A stretch of 64,000 nt of DNA from Acidisoma sp. PAMC 29798 (GTDB taxonomy: Bacteria; Pseudomonadota; Alphaproteobacteria; Acetobacterales; Acetobacteraceae). The translations under genes and the position numbers were made by a program. How positions within the stretch are numbered: the stretch's first letter is position 1; each line of letters opens with the position of its first letter. Below, one piece after another: positions 37,042 to 46,009 of the stretch. The stretch is taken from NCBI RefSeq assembly GCF_030252425.1, contig NZ_CP126996.1, forward strand, positions 62,001 through 126,000, written 5' to 3'. The notes beneath the pieces are model-generated. The model was not told where the DNA came from. It saw nothing but the letters and a program-made list of their open reading frames with translations, and ran no database searches.

Positions 37042-38729
37042 GTCCTGCCTGGTTCTCGGTGCAGGCAACGCATTCAGAACGGAAGAACCCGAGCTCGCAA
37101 CAATTCCACTCCCGCGCGGCCATACATGGAGCGCTTCAGGGTCTTCAGTCGGCTGATCTGGCCCTCTGTCTGGCCGTTGCTCCAGGGGAGCGTGAGCGCG
37201 TTCGTCACCGCGTCCAAATCGTTTTGCAGCATTCGGGCGAAGCGCTGCATCCCGTATATTCGGCAGTCGTGTGCGTCCTTGAGCCATCGACCAAGCGCGT
37301 CGATGTTTCGGCTACGCAGGATGCCTCGAAATCGCATCGCGAGCTGCCGCATCACCACGAACTCTGGCGAATTCGCCTTGAGCGCATCGACCGTTGCCCT
37401 TTGACGGACCGATAGCAGCGGGCGGGGCTTGATACACAATGCGCCCGCCGTCAGGGGCGAGAGGGGCCGACCGGTGGTAGGGTCGCGAGGCAACGGTATT
37501 GATGACGGGGGCGGCTGTCGCGCGTTTCCCTGGCCTTTGCTGCTTGTCTTGCTTCGCCATGGCGCAAGAAGGCGTGCCAAATGCGTGTAGCATCCCGTGT
37601 ACCCGAGACCTTTGATCTCAGTGAACAGGCGGGTCGCGAGTGTGCAACCCTCTTTCGAGCGACGGGCCAGGTAGTCGTGGAAGTGTCCCGGTGAACGCGG
37701 TGACCTGGCGATCGCATTGCGCGGTGGCAGTCGCTCGAGCCTCACCCAGCGGTCCACGCGTCGATGGCTGAGGCCGAGTTCCTCGCAAATCGTCGTTGCA
37801 GTCTTGCCGGCGTCGTAGAGGGCACGAACCTGCGCAAACAGGTCTTCCCGCACGCCGTGGAGACCGGCCCTGGTATCTGCCGCTTCGGCCGCGACGGAGG
37901 CGCCCCGTCGAAGTGGTCTGCCCAAGCGGCCCAACTGCTGCTCGATCCGCTCGCGCAGGTTCTGCAGCAGGTGGAAGCGGTCGGCAACCTGGACCGCTTG
38001 CGGGGCACCATCACGCGCCCCCTCGGCATAAAGACCATGACGTTCACGGCTGACGACTTCGACTCCCGGATACGCACGCAGCCACGCTGCGGTGCTGGTC
38101 GAGCTTCGGTCTGACAGGATGTCCACCACGCGTCGCCGCTCCAGGTCCACCATGATCGTTCCGTAGGTCTGTCCCTTGGTCCAGGACCAGTCGTCGATCC
38201 CGACCACTCGGAGCGAGGCTCGCGGTGATCTGGCGCGGGAGCGACGTTTGAGATGATGCAGAACGGTATCATCGCTGGCCTGAAGACCGAGCTTTGATAG
38301 GATGCGCTCAGCGGGTTTGCCACCTGCGGCATGCCCGAGCGCCTGCAGGATGTCGACGACCTGGCACGTGCGTCGGACCAGAGGCTCAGCTAGCCCAGCC
38401 GGCTGCTCGGCAAATATCTTCTGGTCGCAAGTGGCCTCGCGACATCGCAGGCGGGCGACCCGAAGGCGAACGACGACCGGGATGCCATGCATTGGAAGGT
38501 CTCGTAGCCGCCGCCAGTAACTGCTGTGCCGAGCCTTCGAGCGACAGCCGCAGGCCGGACACAGGCCGTCGCCAGGCGCAGACACGACCCATTCCGCACC
38601 AACTCGCTCAGCGCCCAGCACATGGATTCCGAGACCGAAGGCGAACATAGCTTTCATCTTCTTCTCCTTCCCTATCTCAGAGCAAGATCTCCTAACTCGT
38701 CACGACCTGCACCGAGAACGAGGCAGGAC
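37042..38729 (-). mobile_element. ISL3-family insertion sequence, divergent type
   Basis: About 1.69 kb with strong inverted ends: left GTCCTGCCTGGTTCTCGGTG, right (reverse complement) GTCCTGCCTCGTTCTCGGTG. It encodes one transposase on the minus strand. Flanking octamers ACAGTGCC and CTCGTGTC differ. It is a different ISL3 lineage from copies A and B. Confidence 0.85.
37074..38657 (-). CDS. ISL3-family transposase, divergent type
   Basis: A 527-residue transposase with the ISL3 zinc finger (CPACGCRSKARHSSYWRR, then CREATCDQKIF), the catalytic VVGIDDWSWTKGQTYGTIMV, VVSRERHGLYAEGA and C-terminal WSNGQTEGQISRLKTLKRSM. The position VVSRERHG has Glu-Arg where copies A and B have Asp-Arg (VARDRGG), so the second acidic catalytic position may be changed. 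The frame is otherwise intact. Confidence 0.88.
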   Translation of the reverse strand: MKAMFAFGLGIHVLGAERVGAEWVVSAPGDGLCPACGCRSKARHSSYWRRLRDLPMHGIPVVVRLRVARLRCREATCDQKIFAEQPAGLAEPLVRRTCQVVDILQALGHAAGGKPAERILSKLGLQASDDTVLHHLKRRSRARSPRASLRVVGIDDWSWTKGQTYGTIMVDLERRRVVDILSDRSSTSTAAWLRAYPGVEVVSRERHGLYAEGARDGAPQAVQVADRFHLLQNLRERIEQQLGRLGRPLRRGASVAAEAADTRAGLHGVREDLFAQVRALYDAGKTATTICEELGLSHRRVDRWVRLERLPPRNAIARSPRSPGHFHDYLARRSKEGCTLATRLFTEIKGLGYTGCYTHLARLLAPWRSKTSSKGQGNARQPPPSSIPLPRDPTTGRPLSPLTAGALCIKPRPLLSVRQRATVDALKANSPEFVVMRQLAMRFRGILRSRNIDALGRWLKDAHDCRIYGMQRFARMLQNDLDAVTNALTLPWSNGQTEGQISRLKTLKRSMYGRAGVELLRARVLPF

Positions 38730-38852
38730 CTCGTGTCTGTGCCAGGAATGGCGGACACATCCGGGGTGGCCGGTCATGGATCGTTTGACGGACAACAGTC
38801 GAACTGTATCTGCGGGATACCTTGGTGAAACCGGCTAGGATCGGTGCCCTCC
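38730..38852. other. Short intergenic stretch between ISL3 and lysR
   Basis: No gene was recognised. The minus strand gives a short frame LAGFTKVSRRYSSTVVRQTI that looks like transposon debris but could not be placed. Confidence 0.3.
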
Positions 38853-39752
38853 TCACTCGGCCACCGTTTCGTTTCTGATGCTGGTGAACAACCAGTTCAG
38901 GAAGGCTCCCAGCCGCGGGGAGAGCTGCTTGGCACGGGGATAGAGCACCGACACAGGTAACGGCGACGGTGGGGTGTCTGTCAGCACCGGTATCAGTGCC
39001 CCGCGACGGAAATCCTTCTCCAATCGGTAGCGCGGCGCCTGCATCAACCCCAACCCCATGCGCGCGGCCGCTGCATAGGTCTCTGCGCCGCTTACCGTGA
39101 CGCTCGTCGGCAGGATGACAGTGCGCGTCATGCCGCTGCTGATGAACTCCAGGGGCAGCACGCTGCCGGTCGCCGACGAGTGGAAGCCGACCATGCGCTG
39201 CCCGTCCAGGGCGTCGAGATCTTGAGGGATGCCGTGGCGCGCGAGATAGGAGGGAGACGCGCACGTCGTCTCTTCGAGCGTCGTCAGACGACGTGTGATC
39301 AGGTCGCTGTCGGGCAGGCGCCCGACGCGGATGGCGCAGTCCACGCCATCGCGCACCAAGTCGACGTAGCGGTCGCCCTCGCTGATGAACAGCTCGACAC
39401 CAGGATATTCGGCCAGGAAGCCCGGCAGGTGCGGCACGATGAAGTGGCTCGCCATCGTCCCATGCACGTTCACGTGCAGCAGCCCTTGCGGCTTGGCCCC
39501 GGTCAGGGCGCCCTCCGCGTCCTCCAGCTCGGCGATCAGACGCAGGCATCGCTGGTAGTAGGCTTCCCCGTCGAGCGTCGGGCTGACATGTCGCGTCGTT
39601 CGCTGCAGGAGTGGAACGCCAAGGCGGGCCTCCAAGGCCTTCACGGCGTCGGTCACGGAGGAGCGCGGCAAGCCGAGGTCTTCGGCTGCGTGGGTGAAGC
39701 TCCTGCGCTCCACGATCCGGGTGAACACCCGCATGGCATCGAAGCGATCCAT
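38853..39752 (-). CDS. LysR-family transcriptional regulator
   Basis: A 299-residue regulator. The N-terminal winged helix-turn-helix is MDRFDAMRVFTRIVERRSFT with LGLPRSSVTDAVKALEARLG. The co-inducer domain shows GLLHVNVHGTMASHFIVPHL and VDCAIRVGRLPDSDL, the style of the AaeR/DmlR group. ATG 39752 is chosen because the residues before it (from 39785) precede the conserved start. It diverges from an SDR gene with 113 bp between, the classic LysR arrangement, so it probably controls that gene. Confidence 0.9.
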   Translation of the reverse strand: MDRFDAMRVFTRIVERRSFTHAAEDLGLPRSSVTDAVKALEARLGVPLLQRTTRHVSPTLDGEAYYQRCLRLIAELEDAEGALTGAKPQGLLHVNVHGTMASHFIVPHLPGFLAEYPGVELFISEGDRYVDLVRDGVDCAIRVGRLPDSDLITRRLTTLEETTCASPSYLARHGIPQDLDALDGQRMVGFHSSATGSVLPLEFISSGMTRTVILPTSVTVSGAETYAAAARMGLGLMQAPRYRLEKDFRRGALIPVLTDTPPSPLPVSVLYPRAKQLSPRLGAFLNWLFTSIRNETVAE

Positions 39753-39865
39753 TGTTCGGCCTGTCGGATTGTGATGCCGGATCATACCCGATTATGCGCG
39801 CGGACGGGAGCGCCATGTCTGATGCGGTCCAGCCGCCGTCCCGCGGAAAACCAGGAGAAGGCATC

Positions 39866-40606
39866 ATGAGCAGCACATCCCAGAAGGTCGCGATCGTCAC
39901 GGGCGCATCGGGTGGTATCGGCGCTGCCGTGTCCGAACGGCTGGCCAAGGACGGCTTCACCGTCGTCGTGAACTATGTCGGCAACGCCGCGGGCGCCGAA
40001 GCCTTGGTGCGCAAGATCGAGGCGGCCGGGGGCCGGGCCACGACGGCGCAGGCCGATGTATCCGACGCCGCCGCGGTTGTCCGCATGTTCGACGCGGCCG
40101 AGGCTGCTTTCGGTGGCGTGGACGTGCTCGTCAACAATGGCGGCATCATGAAGCTGTCGCCGATGGCCGAGACCGACGATGCCCTGTTCGACCAGCAGGT
40201 TGCCGTCAACCTCAAGGGTGTGTTCAACGGCCTTCGCGAAGCGGCCCGGCGCCTGCGCAACGGCGGGCGCATCGTGAGCTTCTCCTCGAGCGTCGTGGGC
40301 CTCTACCAGCCCACCTACGGCATCTATGCGGCAACAAAAGCCGGCGTCGAGGCCATGACGCACATCCTGTCCAAGGAGCTGCGGGGCCGCGACATCACGG
40401 TCAACGCCATCGCCCCCGGTCCCGTCGCGACCAAGCTGTTCCTGGACGGCAAGCCGAAGGAGGCGGTCGAAGGCGCGGCAAAGATGTCCCCTCTCGGACG
40501 GCTGGGCGAGCCCGACGACATCGCCCGCGCAGTCTCGTTCCTCGTCGGCCCAGACGGTGCCTGGATCAACGGCCAGATCCTGCGCGCGAACGGCGGCGTC
40601 ATCTGA
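39866..40606 (+). CDS. Short-chain dehydrogenase/reductase (classical SDR)
   Basis: A 246-residue NAD(P)-dependent oxidoreductase. The cofactor motif TGASGGIG is near residues 12-19, NNGG at about 90, and the active site is Ser in FSSSVVG with YAATK (Tyr and Lys). The C-terminal GAWINGQILRANGGV is typical of FabG-like SDRs. AGGAGA at 39852-39857 supports ATG 39866. It diverges from the lysR gene. The substrate is not evident. Confidence 0.9.
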   Translation: MSSTSQKVAIVTGASGGIGAAVSERLAKDGFTVVVNYVGNAAGAEALVRKIEAAGGRATTAQADVSDAAAVVRMFDAAEAAFGGVDVLVNNGGIMKLSPMAETDDALFDQQVAVNLKGVFNGLREAARRLRNGGRIVSFSSSVVGLYQPTYGIYAATKAGVEAMTHILSKELRGRDITVNAIAPGPVATKLFLDGKPKEAVEGAAKMSPLGRLGEPDDIARAVSFLVGPDGAWINGQILRANGGVI

Positions 40607-40677
40607 TCGCCTTCGTGCGGTCCCCCGCTCATCGCTGACCAACCGTCCCGATAGGAGAGTCTCGCATATCCCGATCC

Positions 40678-41571
40678 GTGATCCTCGTCACCGGCGCCTC
40701 GTCCGGCTTCGGCCTTATGACAGCCAAGGCCCTGGCCGAAGCCGGCCACACCACCTCCGCGTCGATGCGCGACACCGGCGGCAAGGGGGCGGCCCTCGTC
40801 ACCGAGCTTTCGGCGTGGGGAAAGCAGCGCCACGCCGACCTCCGCACCGTGGAGCTGGACGTGCAGTCCGACGCGTCGGTGGACGCGGCCGTGTCCCATG
40901 TGCTGGCGGAGGCTGGACGGCTGGACGTGGTCGTCCACAACGCCGGGCACATGGTGTTCGGCCCTGCCGAGGCCTTCACGCCTGAGCAGTTGGCGCAGCA
41001 ATACGATGTCAACGTGCTTGGCACCCAGCGGCTGAACCGCGCCGCCCTGCCGCACATGCGCTAGCGGCGGCAGGGGCTGCTGGTGTGGGTCGGCTCGTCC
41101 TCGAACACGGAGCGGCACCCCGCCCTTCCTGGGGCCTTACTTCGCGGCCAAGGCGGCGATGGATGCGCTTGCGGTGTCTTATGCGGGCGAACTGGCGCGC
41201 TGGGGGGGGTGGAGACCACCATCGTCGTTCCGAGATCGTTCACCACGGGCACCAACCACTTCTCTAATGCGGGCAAGCCGTCCGACATGGCCCGGGCGGC
41301 GGAGTACGAGGATGGCCTCTACGCTGGGGTGTCCGATCAGGCGCTGAAGGGACTGGCTGCCGTCTCGCCCGAGGACGCCGACCCGGACGAGGTAGGGCGC
41401 GCCATCGTGCGGGTCGTGGACACCTCCTTCGGCAAGCGTCCCTTCCGGGTTCACATCGACCCGGCGCAGGACGGCGCTGAGGTCGTCAACGGTGTCGCCG
41501 ATCGTATGCGCCGGGAGATGTTCCGCGACATTGGCCTAGCCGACTTGCTGACACCGCGCACCAGGAACTGA
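40678..41571 (+). pseudogene. SDR-family dehydrogenase inactivated by a stop codon and frameshifts
   Basis: The N-terminal 128 codons (VILVTGASSGFGLMTAKALA, then VVHNAGHMVFG) are intact and end at TAG 41062-41064. The same frame continues RRQGLLVWVGSSS, so the stop is a nonsense change. A nearby frameshift leads to AAMDALAVSYAGELARWG (about 41150-41200), and another returns to TTIVVPRSFTTGTNHFSNAG and the C-terminal part to 41571. It is in the same direction as the intact SDR upstream, possibly once an operon. Confidence 0.8.
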
Positions 41572-41584
41572 TCGGCGGTGCTGC

Positions 41585-42712
41585 GTGTCGGCCATTCACG
41601 AGGGCATCTGGGATCTGGTTCCGGCGGATCGCCTCCTGGTTGAGGCCAAACGCTGGACCAACCGGCTGCGCTTCCCCGTCATGCTGCTGTTCTTCCGCGC
41701 CCGGGACCGCTTCCCGCGCGTCGCGGCCGAGCTGGACGGGGCCGCGGTGGCGGAGCTGGCGCGCGCCCTTGGCGTGCCGGAGCCGAGCATCGCCGAACCG
41801 TTGCTGCCCGATGCTGCCGACCGCACGGCGGAGCGGCAGCGCGCCGAAATACGCACCCTGTTCGGTTTCCGCGAGGCGAGCGCCGCCGACGCGGCGGCGC
41901 TCGGCACATGGCTGCGCGACAAGGCCCTTACCCGGACTCGCGACCCCGTTGAGCTTGCCGCGGACGCTGAGGCCAAGTGCCGGGCGCTCCGTATCGAGCC
42001 GCCCACCCCCGACCGCATCGCGCGCATCGTCCGCACAGCAATGCGGGCCTACGAGGAAGGGCGAATCGCCGCAGTCCATGCCCGGCTGACACCGGCGATG
42101 CGCGTGAGCCTGGGCGCCCTGCTGCAGCCTGCCGGACCGAAGGCGACCGGTGATGCCGAGGACGGGGCCGTGCCGGACGGCAGGGTGGACGCTCCCCTCA
42201 TCTATCTGCGCGCCGGGCCCGGCCGCTCCAGCGTTGCCAGCCTGCGTGAAGAGCTGGCCAGGCTCGGCACAATCCGCTGGATCGGCCTGCTCGCGGAGCT
42301 GTTCACGGACTGGAGCCTGCAGGACCTGGAAGCATGCCGCCAGCGCGTGGCCGTCGAGGCGCCCCATGAACTGCGCCGCCATCCGGACGCAGCCCGCCAT
42401 GTCTGGTTGGCCGCCTATGTCCACCTGCGCGGCCGTGCCGTCACCTACACCGCAGCCGGCAAGGCGTTCCTCGACATGCTGGGCGTGTTCGCCGAGTTCA
42501 AGACCAACCTGCGCCGCGAGCTCCAGCTCGAAGGCATCAAGGCCGCGAAAGCCCTTGGTATCTACAAGGGCCGCAAACCCACGATCGATCTGGTTGAGCT
42601 GCGGCGTCTGCGCGATGAAGAGAAACTCGGGCCTACCGCCATCGCTCGTCGCCTTGGCATCGGCCGTGCCAGCGTTTACTGCGTACTCGGGACACATAAG
42701 CAGCCGGCGTAG
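41585..42712 (+). CDS. Chimeric ORF: Tn3 transposase N-terminal domain fused to resolvase C-terminal DNA-binding domain
   Basis: A 375-residue ORF from GTG 41585. Residues 1 to about 290 match the N-terminal DUF4158 part of Tn3-family TnpA (IHEGIWDLVPADRLLVEAKR, then RRHPDAARHVWLAAYVHLRG). The last 80 residues match the end of Tn3-type serine resolvases: GKAFLDMLGVFAEFKTNLRR, GIYKGRKPTIDL and the helix-turn-helix LGPTAIARRLGIGRASVY. The junction is near RGRAVTYTAAG. The transposase DDE core and the resolvase catalytic serine are both missing, so neither enzyme is functional. It is most likely a deletion scar that stayed in frame. Confidence 0.75.
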   Translation: MSAIHEGIWDLVPADRLLVEAKRWTNRLRFPVMLLFFRARDRFPRVAAELDGAAVAELARALGVPEPSIAEPLLPDAADRTAERQRAEIRTLFGFREASAADAAALGTWLRDKALTRTRDPVELAADAEAKCRALRIEPPTPDRIARIVRTAMRAYEEGRIAAVHARLTPAMRVSLGALLQPAGPKATGDAEDGAVPDGRVDAPLIYLRAGPGRSSVASLREELARLGTIRWIGLLAELFTDWSLQDLEACRQRVAVEAPHELRRHPDAARHVWLAAYVHLRGRAVTYTAAGKAFLDMLGVFAEFKTNLRRELQLEGIKAAKALGIYKGRKPTIDLVELRRLRDEEKLGPTAIARRLGIGRASVYCVLGTHKQPA

Positions 42713-42734
42713 CCGCGCGGCTCAGGCAGCGCGC

Positions 42735-42900
42735 TTACTTTGCGGCTGGTAGCAGCGCTGTTGGGTGAGGCCCATAAAGCATGCCGTTGAGGAACCGCCG
42801 ATTGTCTTGCGCCGGTCGTGACCGGCGGCCCCGCTCAGGCGGCAACAGCTCGCCGATGATTGCCCATTCTTGGTCCGCCAGATCGCCGCGCACGCGCCAG
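42735..42900 (-). pseudogene. IS5-type transposase N-terminal remnant
   Basis: Minus-strand codons read VRGDLADQEWAIIGELLPPE, RGRRSRPAQDNRRFLNGMLY, then GPHPTALLPAAK, the beginning of IS5-type transposases (which continue with a WRD motif here lost). No catalytic residues remain. The 90 bp after it, up to the efflux gene, hold nothing I recognise. Confidence 0.6.
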
Positions 42901-42986
42901 TCTCCGCAAAGACCAGCCTTGAATCACAGCTTCTCTCGATAGGGAAGACCTTTTGTCAACAGAACCTAGAACATTTTGAGGCTCGA

Positions 42987-44483
42987 TTAGGTTCCTGTGC
43001 TGGCGTTTATTTGATCGTTTATATCCCAGCCTCCGCCCAAAGCCTTATACAATGAGACCAGATTTGTTGCGATAGTCTGCCGGCTACTTGCTTGCTCCTG
43101 TTCCGCCGAAAATAAGGATTGTTCCGATGTCAGAACAGAAAGATAATTTGTGAAACCTTGCCGGTATTGGTCATTTGCAATTTTAAGCGCGTGCCGAGAG
43201 GCGATTACTTCAGCGTCGAGGTGCGCCTGCCGGCGCTGTTCGTCGTCGTAAGCAGTCAGGGCGTTATCGACGTCACGAAACGCAGAAAGCACCGTTTTTT
43301 GATAATCGGCGGCTGACTCATCTAGCTGCGCGCGTCTAAGAGCCAGCGTTCCGCGCAACCGCCCCCCCTCAAAAATTGGGATCGAAACGCTCGGTCCAAA
43401 CGAATAGGTATTATTAACAATGTTACCTAGCGCGGAAAACGTAGTCGCCTGGATGTCCAAATTACCTGAAAGTGTGACTTTAGGAAGAAAGTCAGCTTCA
43501 GCTGCGCCAATAGCTGCGGTCGCAGCATGAAGGTTTGCGCTTGCCTCGCGTATGTCCGGTCGCCGTTCAATAAGCTGTGACGGTAGACCCACCGGCACGC
43601 TCGGTGGGACAGGCGGCTCCGCGCCCGGGACTTCGAGTTCAGCGCGAAGCGTCTGCGGATACTCCCCCAACAAAAGGCTAAGTGCATTTATCAGCTGTGC
43701 TTGCTGCTGTTCGAGCGGCGGGATTTGGGCGGCGATCGATTCCGCCTGGGCGCGTGATTGTTGCTCGTCGAGGTCGCTGGCGAGCCCCAGATGCGCGCGT
43801 TCTGCGGTCAAACTAACGCTGCGCTGTTGGCTTTGCAGATTTTCTCGCGTGATTCGCAACGTGTCCTGGGTACCGCGCAGCTGCAAGTAATCGTTCGCGA
43901 CCTCGGCGATGGTCGAGAGCATTGTATCGTGCAGCGCCTCTGCCTGCGCCTGCGATGTGGCGCCGGCATTCTCCACCTGGCGCCGCTCACTTCCCCAGAG
44001 ATCGAGCTCCCACGACGCATCGAAGCCGCTTTGAAACAGATCAAAGGGTGGGATCGCACCAGCACTTGTGGAGCTAGACGGCGGCGAGGCCCCAGAACCG
44101 CCGCCTCCGAGAAGACTGTCAACCCCGTTGGGGCTGATCCGTTCGCGGTCGTATGACGCATCCCCATCGATCTTTGGATACTGGTTCGCACTAGTGACCC
44201 GCAGTTGGGCACGGCTTTGTAATAATTTGGCCTGTGCTTCCTTGACGTCAAGGTTAGTCTGAATCGCCTCTTTCACTAGATGGTTGAGCACCGGGTCGTT
44301 GAAAGACTCCCACCAGCGCGCATTAATATCGTCAGCGACTGGCTTACTTGGAACGGCACTCGTTGTATGTCCCTCTAGCAAACTTGGGGCTGTCATCGAT
44401 GACGGCGCTTTGAAGTTAGGCCCGACTGTGCAGGCGGTCAAAACCGGCATAACCAGTAAAATATAGTGCCTAATGAGCCGCAC
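42987..44483 (-). CDS. Outer-membrane factor of an efflux pump (NodT/OprM family lipoprotein)
   Basis: A 498-residue TolC-like protein. The N-terminal lipobox LVMPVLTACTVGPNFKAPS points to a lipid-anchored Cys at about residue 18. Two outer-membrane-efflux repeats follow, with WWESFNDPVLNHLVKEAIQT and VPVGLPSQLIERRPDIREAS, both family hallmarks. It overlaps the start of the MFS transporter gene's end by 14 bp in the same operon. It would form the outer-membrane exit channel for the EmrAB pump. Confidence 0.93.
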   Translation of the reverse strand: MRLIRHYILLVMPVLTACTVGPNFKAPSSMTAPSLLEGHTTSAVPSKPVADDINARWWESFNDPVLNHLVKEAIQTNLDVKEAQAKLLQSRAQLRVTSANQYPKIDGDASYDRERISPNGVDSLLGGGGSGASPPSSSTSAGAIPPFDLFQSGFDASWELDLWGSERRQVENAGATSQAQAEALHDTMLSTIAEVANDYLQLRGTQDTLRITRENLQSQQRSVSLTAERAHLGLASDLDEQQSRAQAESIAAQIPPLEQQQAQLINALSLLLGEYPQTLRAELEVPGAEPPVPPSVPVGLPSQLIERRPDIREASANLHAATAAIGAAEADFLPKVTLSGNLDIQATTFSALGNIVNNTYSFGPSVSIPIFEGGRLRGTLALRRAQLDESAADYQKTVLSAFRDVDNALTAYDDEQRRQAHLDAEVIASRHALKIANDQYRQGFTNYLSVLTSEQSLFSAEQEQASSRQTIATNLVSLYKALGGGWDINDQINASTGT

Positions 44484-46008
44484 TGGAAGTTCCCTTCGGG
44501 CGCTTGGGCAGAAAGATACAGAGAGGCGCTACGAGCAATGCGATTGTCCCCAGGACAGCAAAGACATCGAGATAGCTCATCATCAAAGCCTGATTTTGGA
44601 CCTGCCCAGCGATCGCGGTTAGCGAAGACGTGATGTCGTAGCCCGTATAGGGCGTAACGTGCTGCGCTAGGATTGCATGATGCATTTGCGTGTGTTGATC
44701 CAGCAACGTGGTCGAAAGTGACACGCCGACACTGCCTCCTAGATTGCGCATCATGTTTGATAGAGCCGAGGCATTGCCGGTCTGGTTTGGCGGTACGCCG
44801 ATAAATTGAATCGATGTCAGCGGCACCATAAGGAACGGCATCCACATGATCTGCGATGCGCGCACGGTGGAGGCCGCGCCAAAATTCATCGACAGGTCAA
44901 GACCGGTGGCGTGCCAAAGCGCGATACCCGTCCCCGTCATGGCGATGAAAACCAGCCATTTTGGCTGCACGATGTTACTGAGGATGCCGGCAAAGGGCAG
45001 CACCAGCAATGTCAGCATGCCGCCGACAGCGAGGGTTAAACCTGCCGTCGTAGCGTCGTAACCCAGCAGCGACTGTGTCAATTGCGGCAACAGCTCCGTG
45101 GTGCTGTTGATCATGAATCCAACGACGAAAAGCATAAGCGCGCTAATCGCGAACGACCGTATGCTGAACAGCCGCAGATTGACGATCGGGTGGTCGTTCA
45201 ACAGCTCCCACACCACCAGGCTGATCAGCCCGACCGCCGCAATCACGGAGAGCGCCACAATGAAGGTGGAGGAGAAACCATCGTCCCGGTCATACCGGTC
45301 CAGCACAATCTGCAATGCACCCAGACCAATCACGACCAAGGCGAACCCGACATAATCGATTTTCAAACCATGGGAGAGCAGCGCCTCACGGTCTTTCTTG
45401 ACTTGGGGGCTGTCGCTGACGAAACGCCATGTAAGCAAAAGCGAGATTATACCAACCGGAAGATTGATGAAAAAGACACAGTTCCAGGAATAATGGTCGG
45501 TCACCCACCCACCCACCAGGGGCCCAATGGCGGGCGCCGTAATAATCGTCAAGCCGTAAATCGCGAACGCCAAGGGGCGCTTTCGTTCGGGAAAGGTGTC
45601 AGCAAAAATACTTTGCTCGACGGGGGCAAGGCCGCCACCGCCGATACCTTGCAGCACACGAAACGCCAGCATCATGGGTAACGAGGTGGCAAAACCGCAG
45701 GCAACGGAGCTTACGGTAAACAGCGTTACGCACAGCATGTAAAACCGTTTGCGGCCAATCACTTGCGCCAGCCAGCCGCTGATCGGAAGAACGATGGCAT
45801 TGCTCACCAAATAACTGGTCAGGATATAAGTGCTTTCGTCTTCACTCGAGCCCAGGGCTCCTGCGATATGGGTGAGCGAGACATTGGCGATGGTGGTGTC
45901 AAGCACCTCCATAAATGTAGCTATCGAAACAATGATCGCAATCAGCCAGGGGTTATATGCTCCGGCGGCAGAACGCGGTAACTCCGCGTACGGATCGGGC
46001 CGTGCCAT
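44470..46008 (-). CDS. emrB: MFS multidrug transporter, EmrB/QacA (DHA2) family
   Basis: A 512-residue inner-membrane protein with 14 predicted helices. DHA2 hallmarks include FMEVLDTTIANVSLTHIAGA, SAWL-type ISGWLAQVIGRKRFYMLC and FRVLQGIGGGGLAPVEQSIF with PERKR. It exchanges protons for hydrophobic drugs and passes them to the EmrA adaptor. It begins 1 bp after the adaptor gene and overlaps the outer-membrane-factor gene. Intact. Confidence 0.93.
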   Translation of the reverse strand: MARPDPYAELPRSAAGAYNPWLIAIIVSIATFMEVLDTTIANVSLTHIAGALGSSEDESTYILTSYLVSNAIVLPISGWLAQVIGRKRFYMLCVTLFTVSSVACGFATSLPMMLAFRVLQGIGGGGLAPVEQSIFADTFPERKRPLAFAIYGLTIITAPAIGPLVGGWVTDHYSWNCVFFINLPVGIISLLLTWRFVSDSPQVKKDREALLSHGLKIDYVGFALVVIGLGALQIVLDRYDRDDGFSSTFIVALSVIAAVGLISLVVWELLNDHPIVNLRLFSIRSFAISALMLFVVGFMINSTTELLPQLTQSLLGYDATTAGLTLAVGGMLTLLVLPFAGILSNIVQPKWLVFIAMTGTGIALWHATGLDLSMNFGAASTVRASQIMWMPFLMVPLTSIQFIGVPPNQTGNASALSNMMRNLGGSVGVSLSTTLLDQHTQMHHAILAQHVTPYTGYDITSSLTAIAGQVQNQALMMSYLDVFAVLGTIALLVAPLCIFLPKRPKGTSSAAH

Positions 46009-46009
46009 C

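Noticed and set aside
39782-40642. 286-residue minus frame opposite the SDR gene
   Set aside because: Shadow of a well-supported SDR; no motif and a GC-skewed composition.
41486-42697. 403-residue minus frame opposite the Tn3 chimera
   Set aside because: No recognisable domain, whereas the plus strand matches two known families.
43379-43390. GGATCGAAAC inside the outer-membrane-factor gene, matching the end of the CRISPR repeat
   Set aside because: A short chance match inside coding sequence with no hairpin arms or spacer context.
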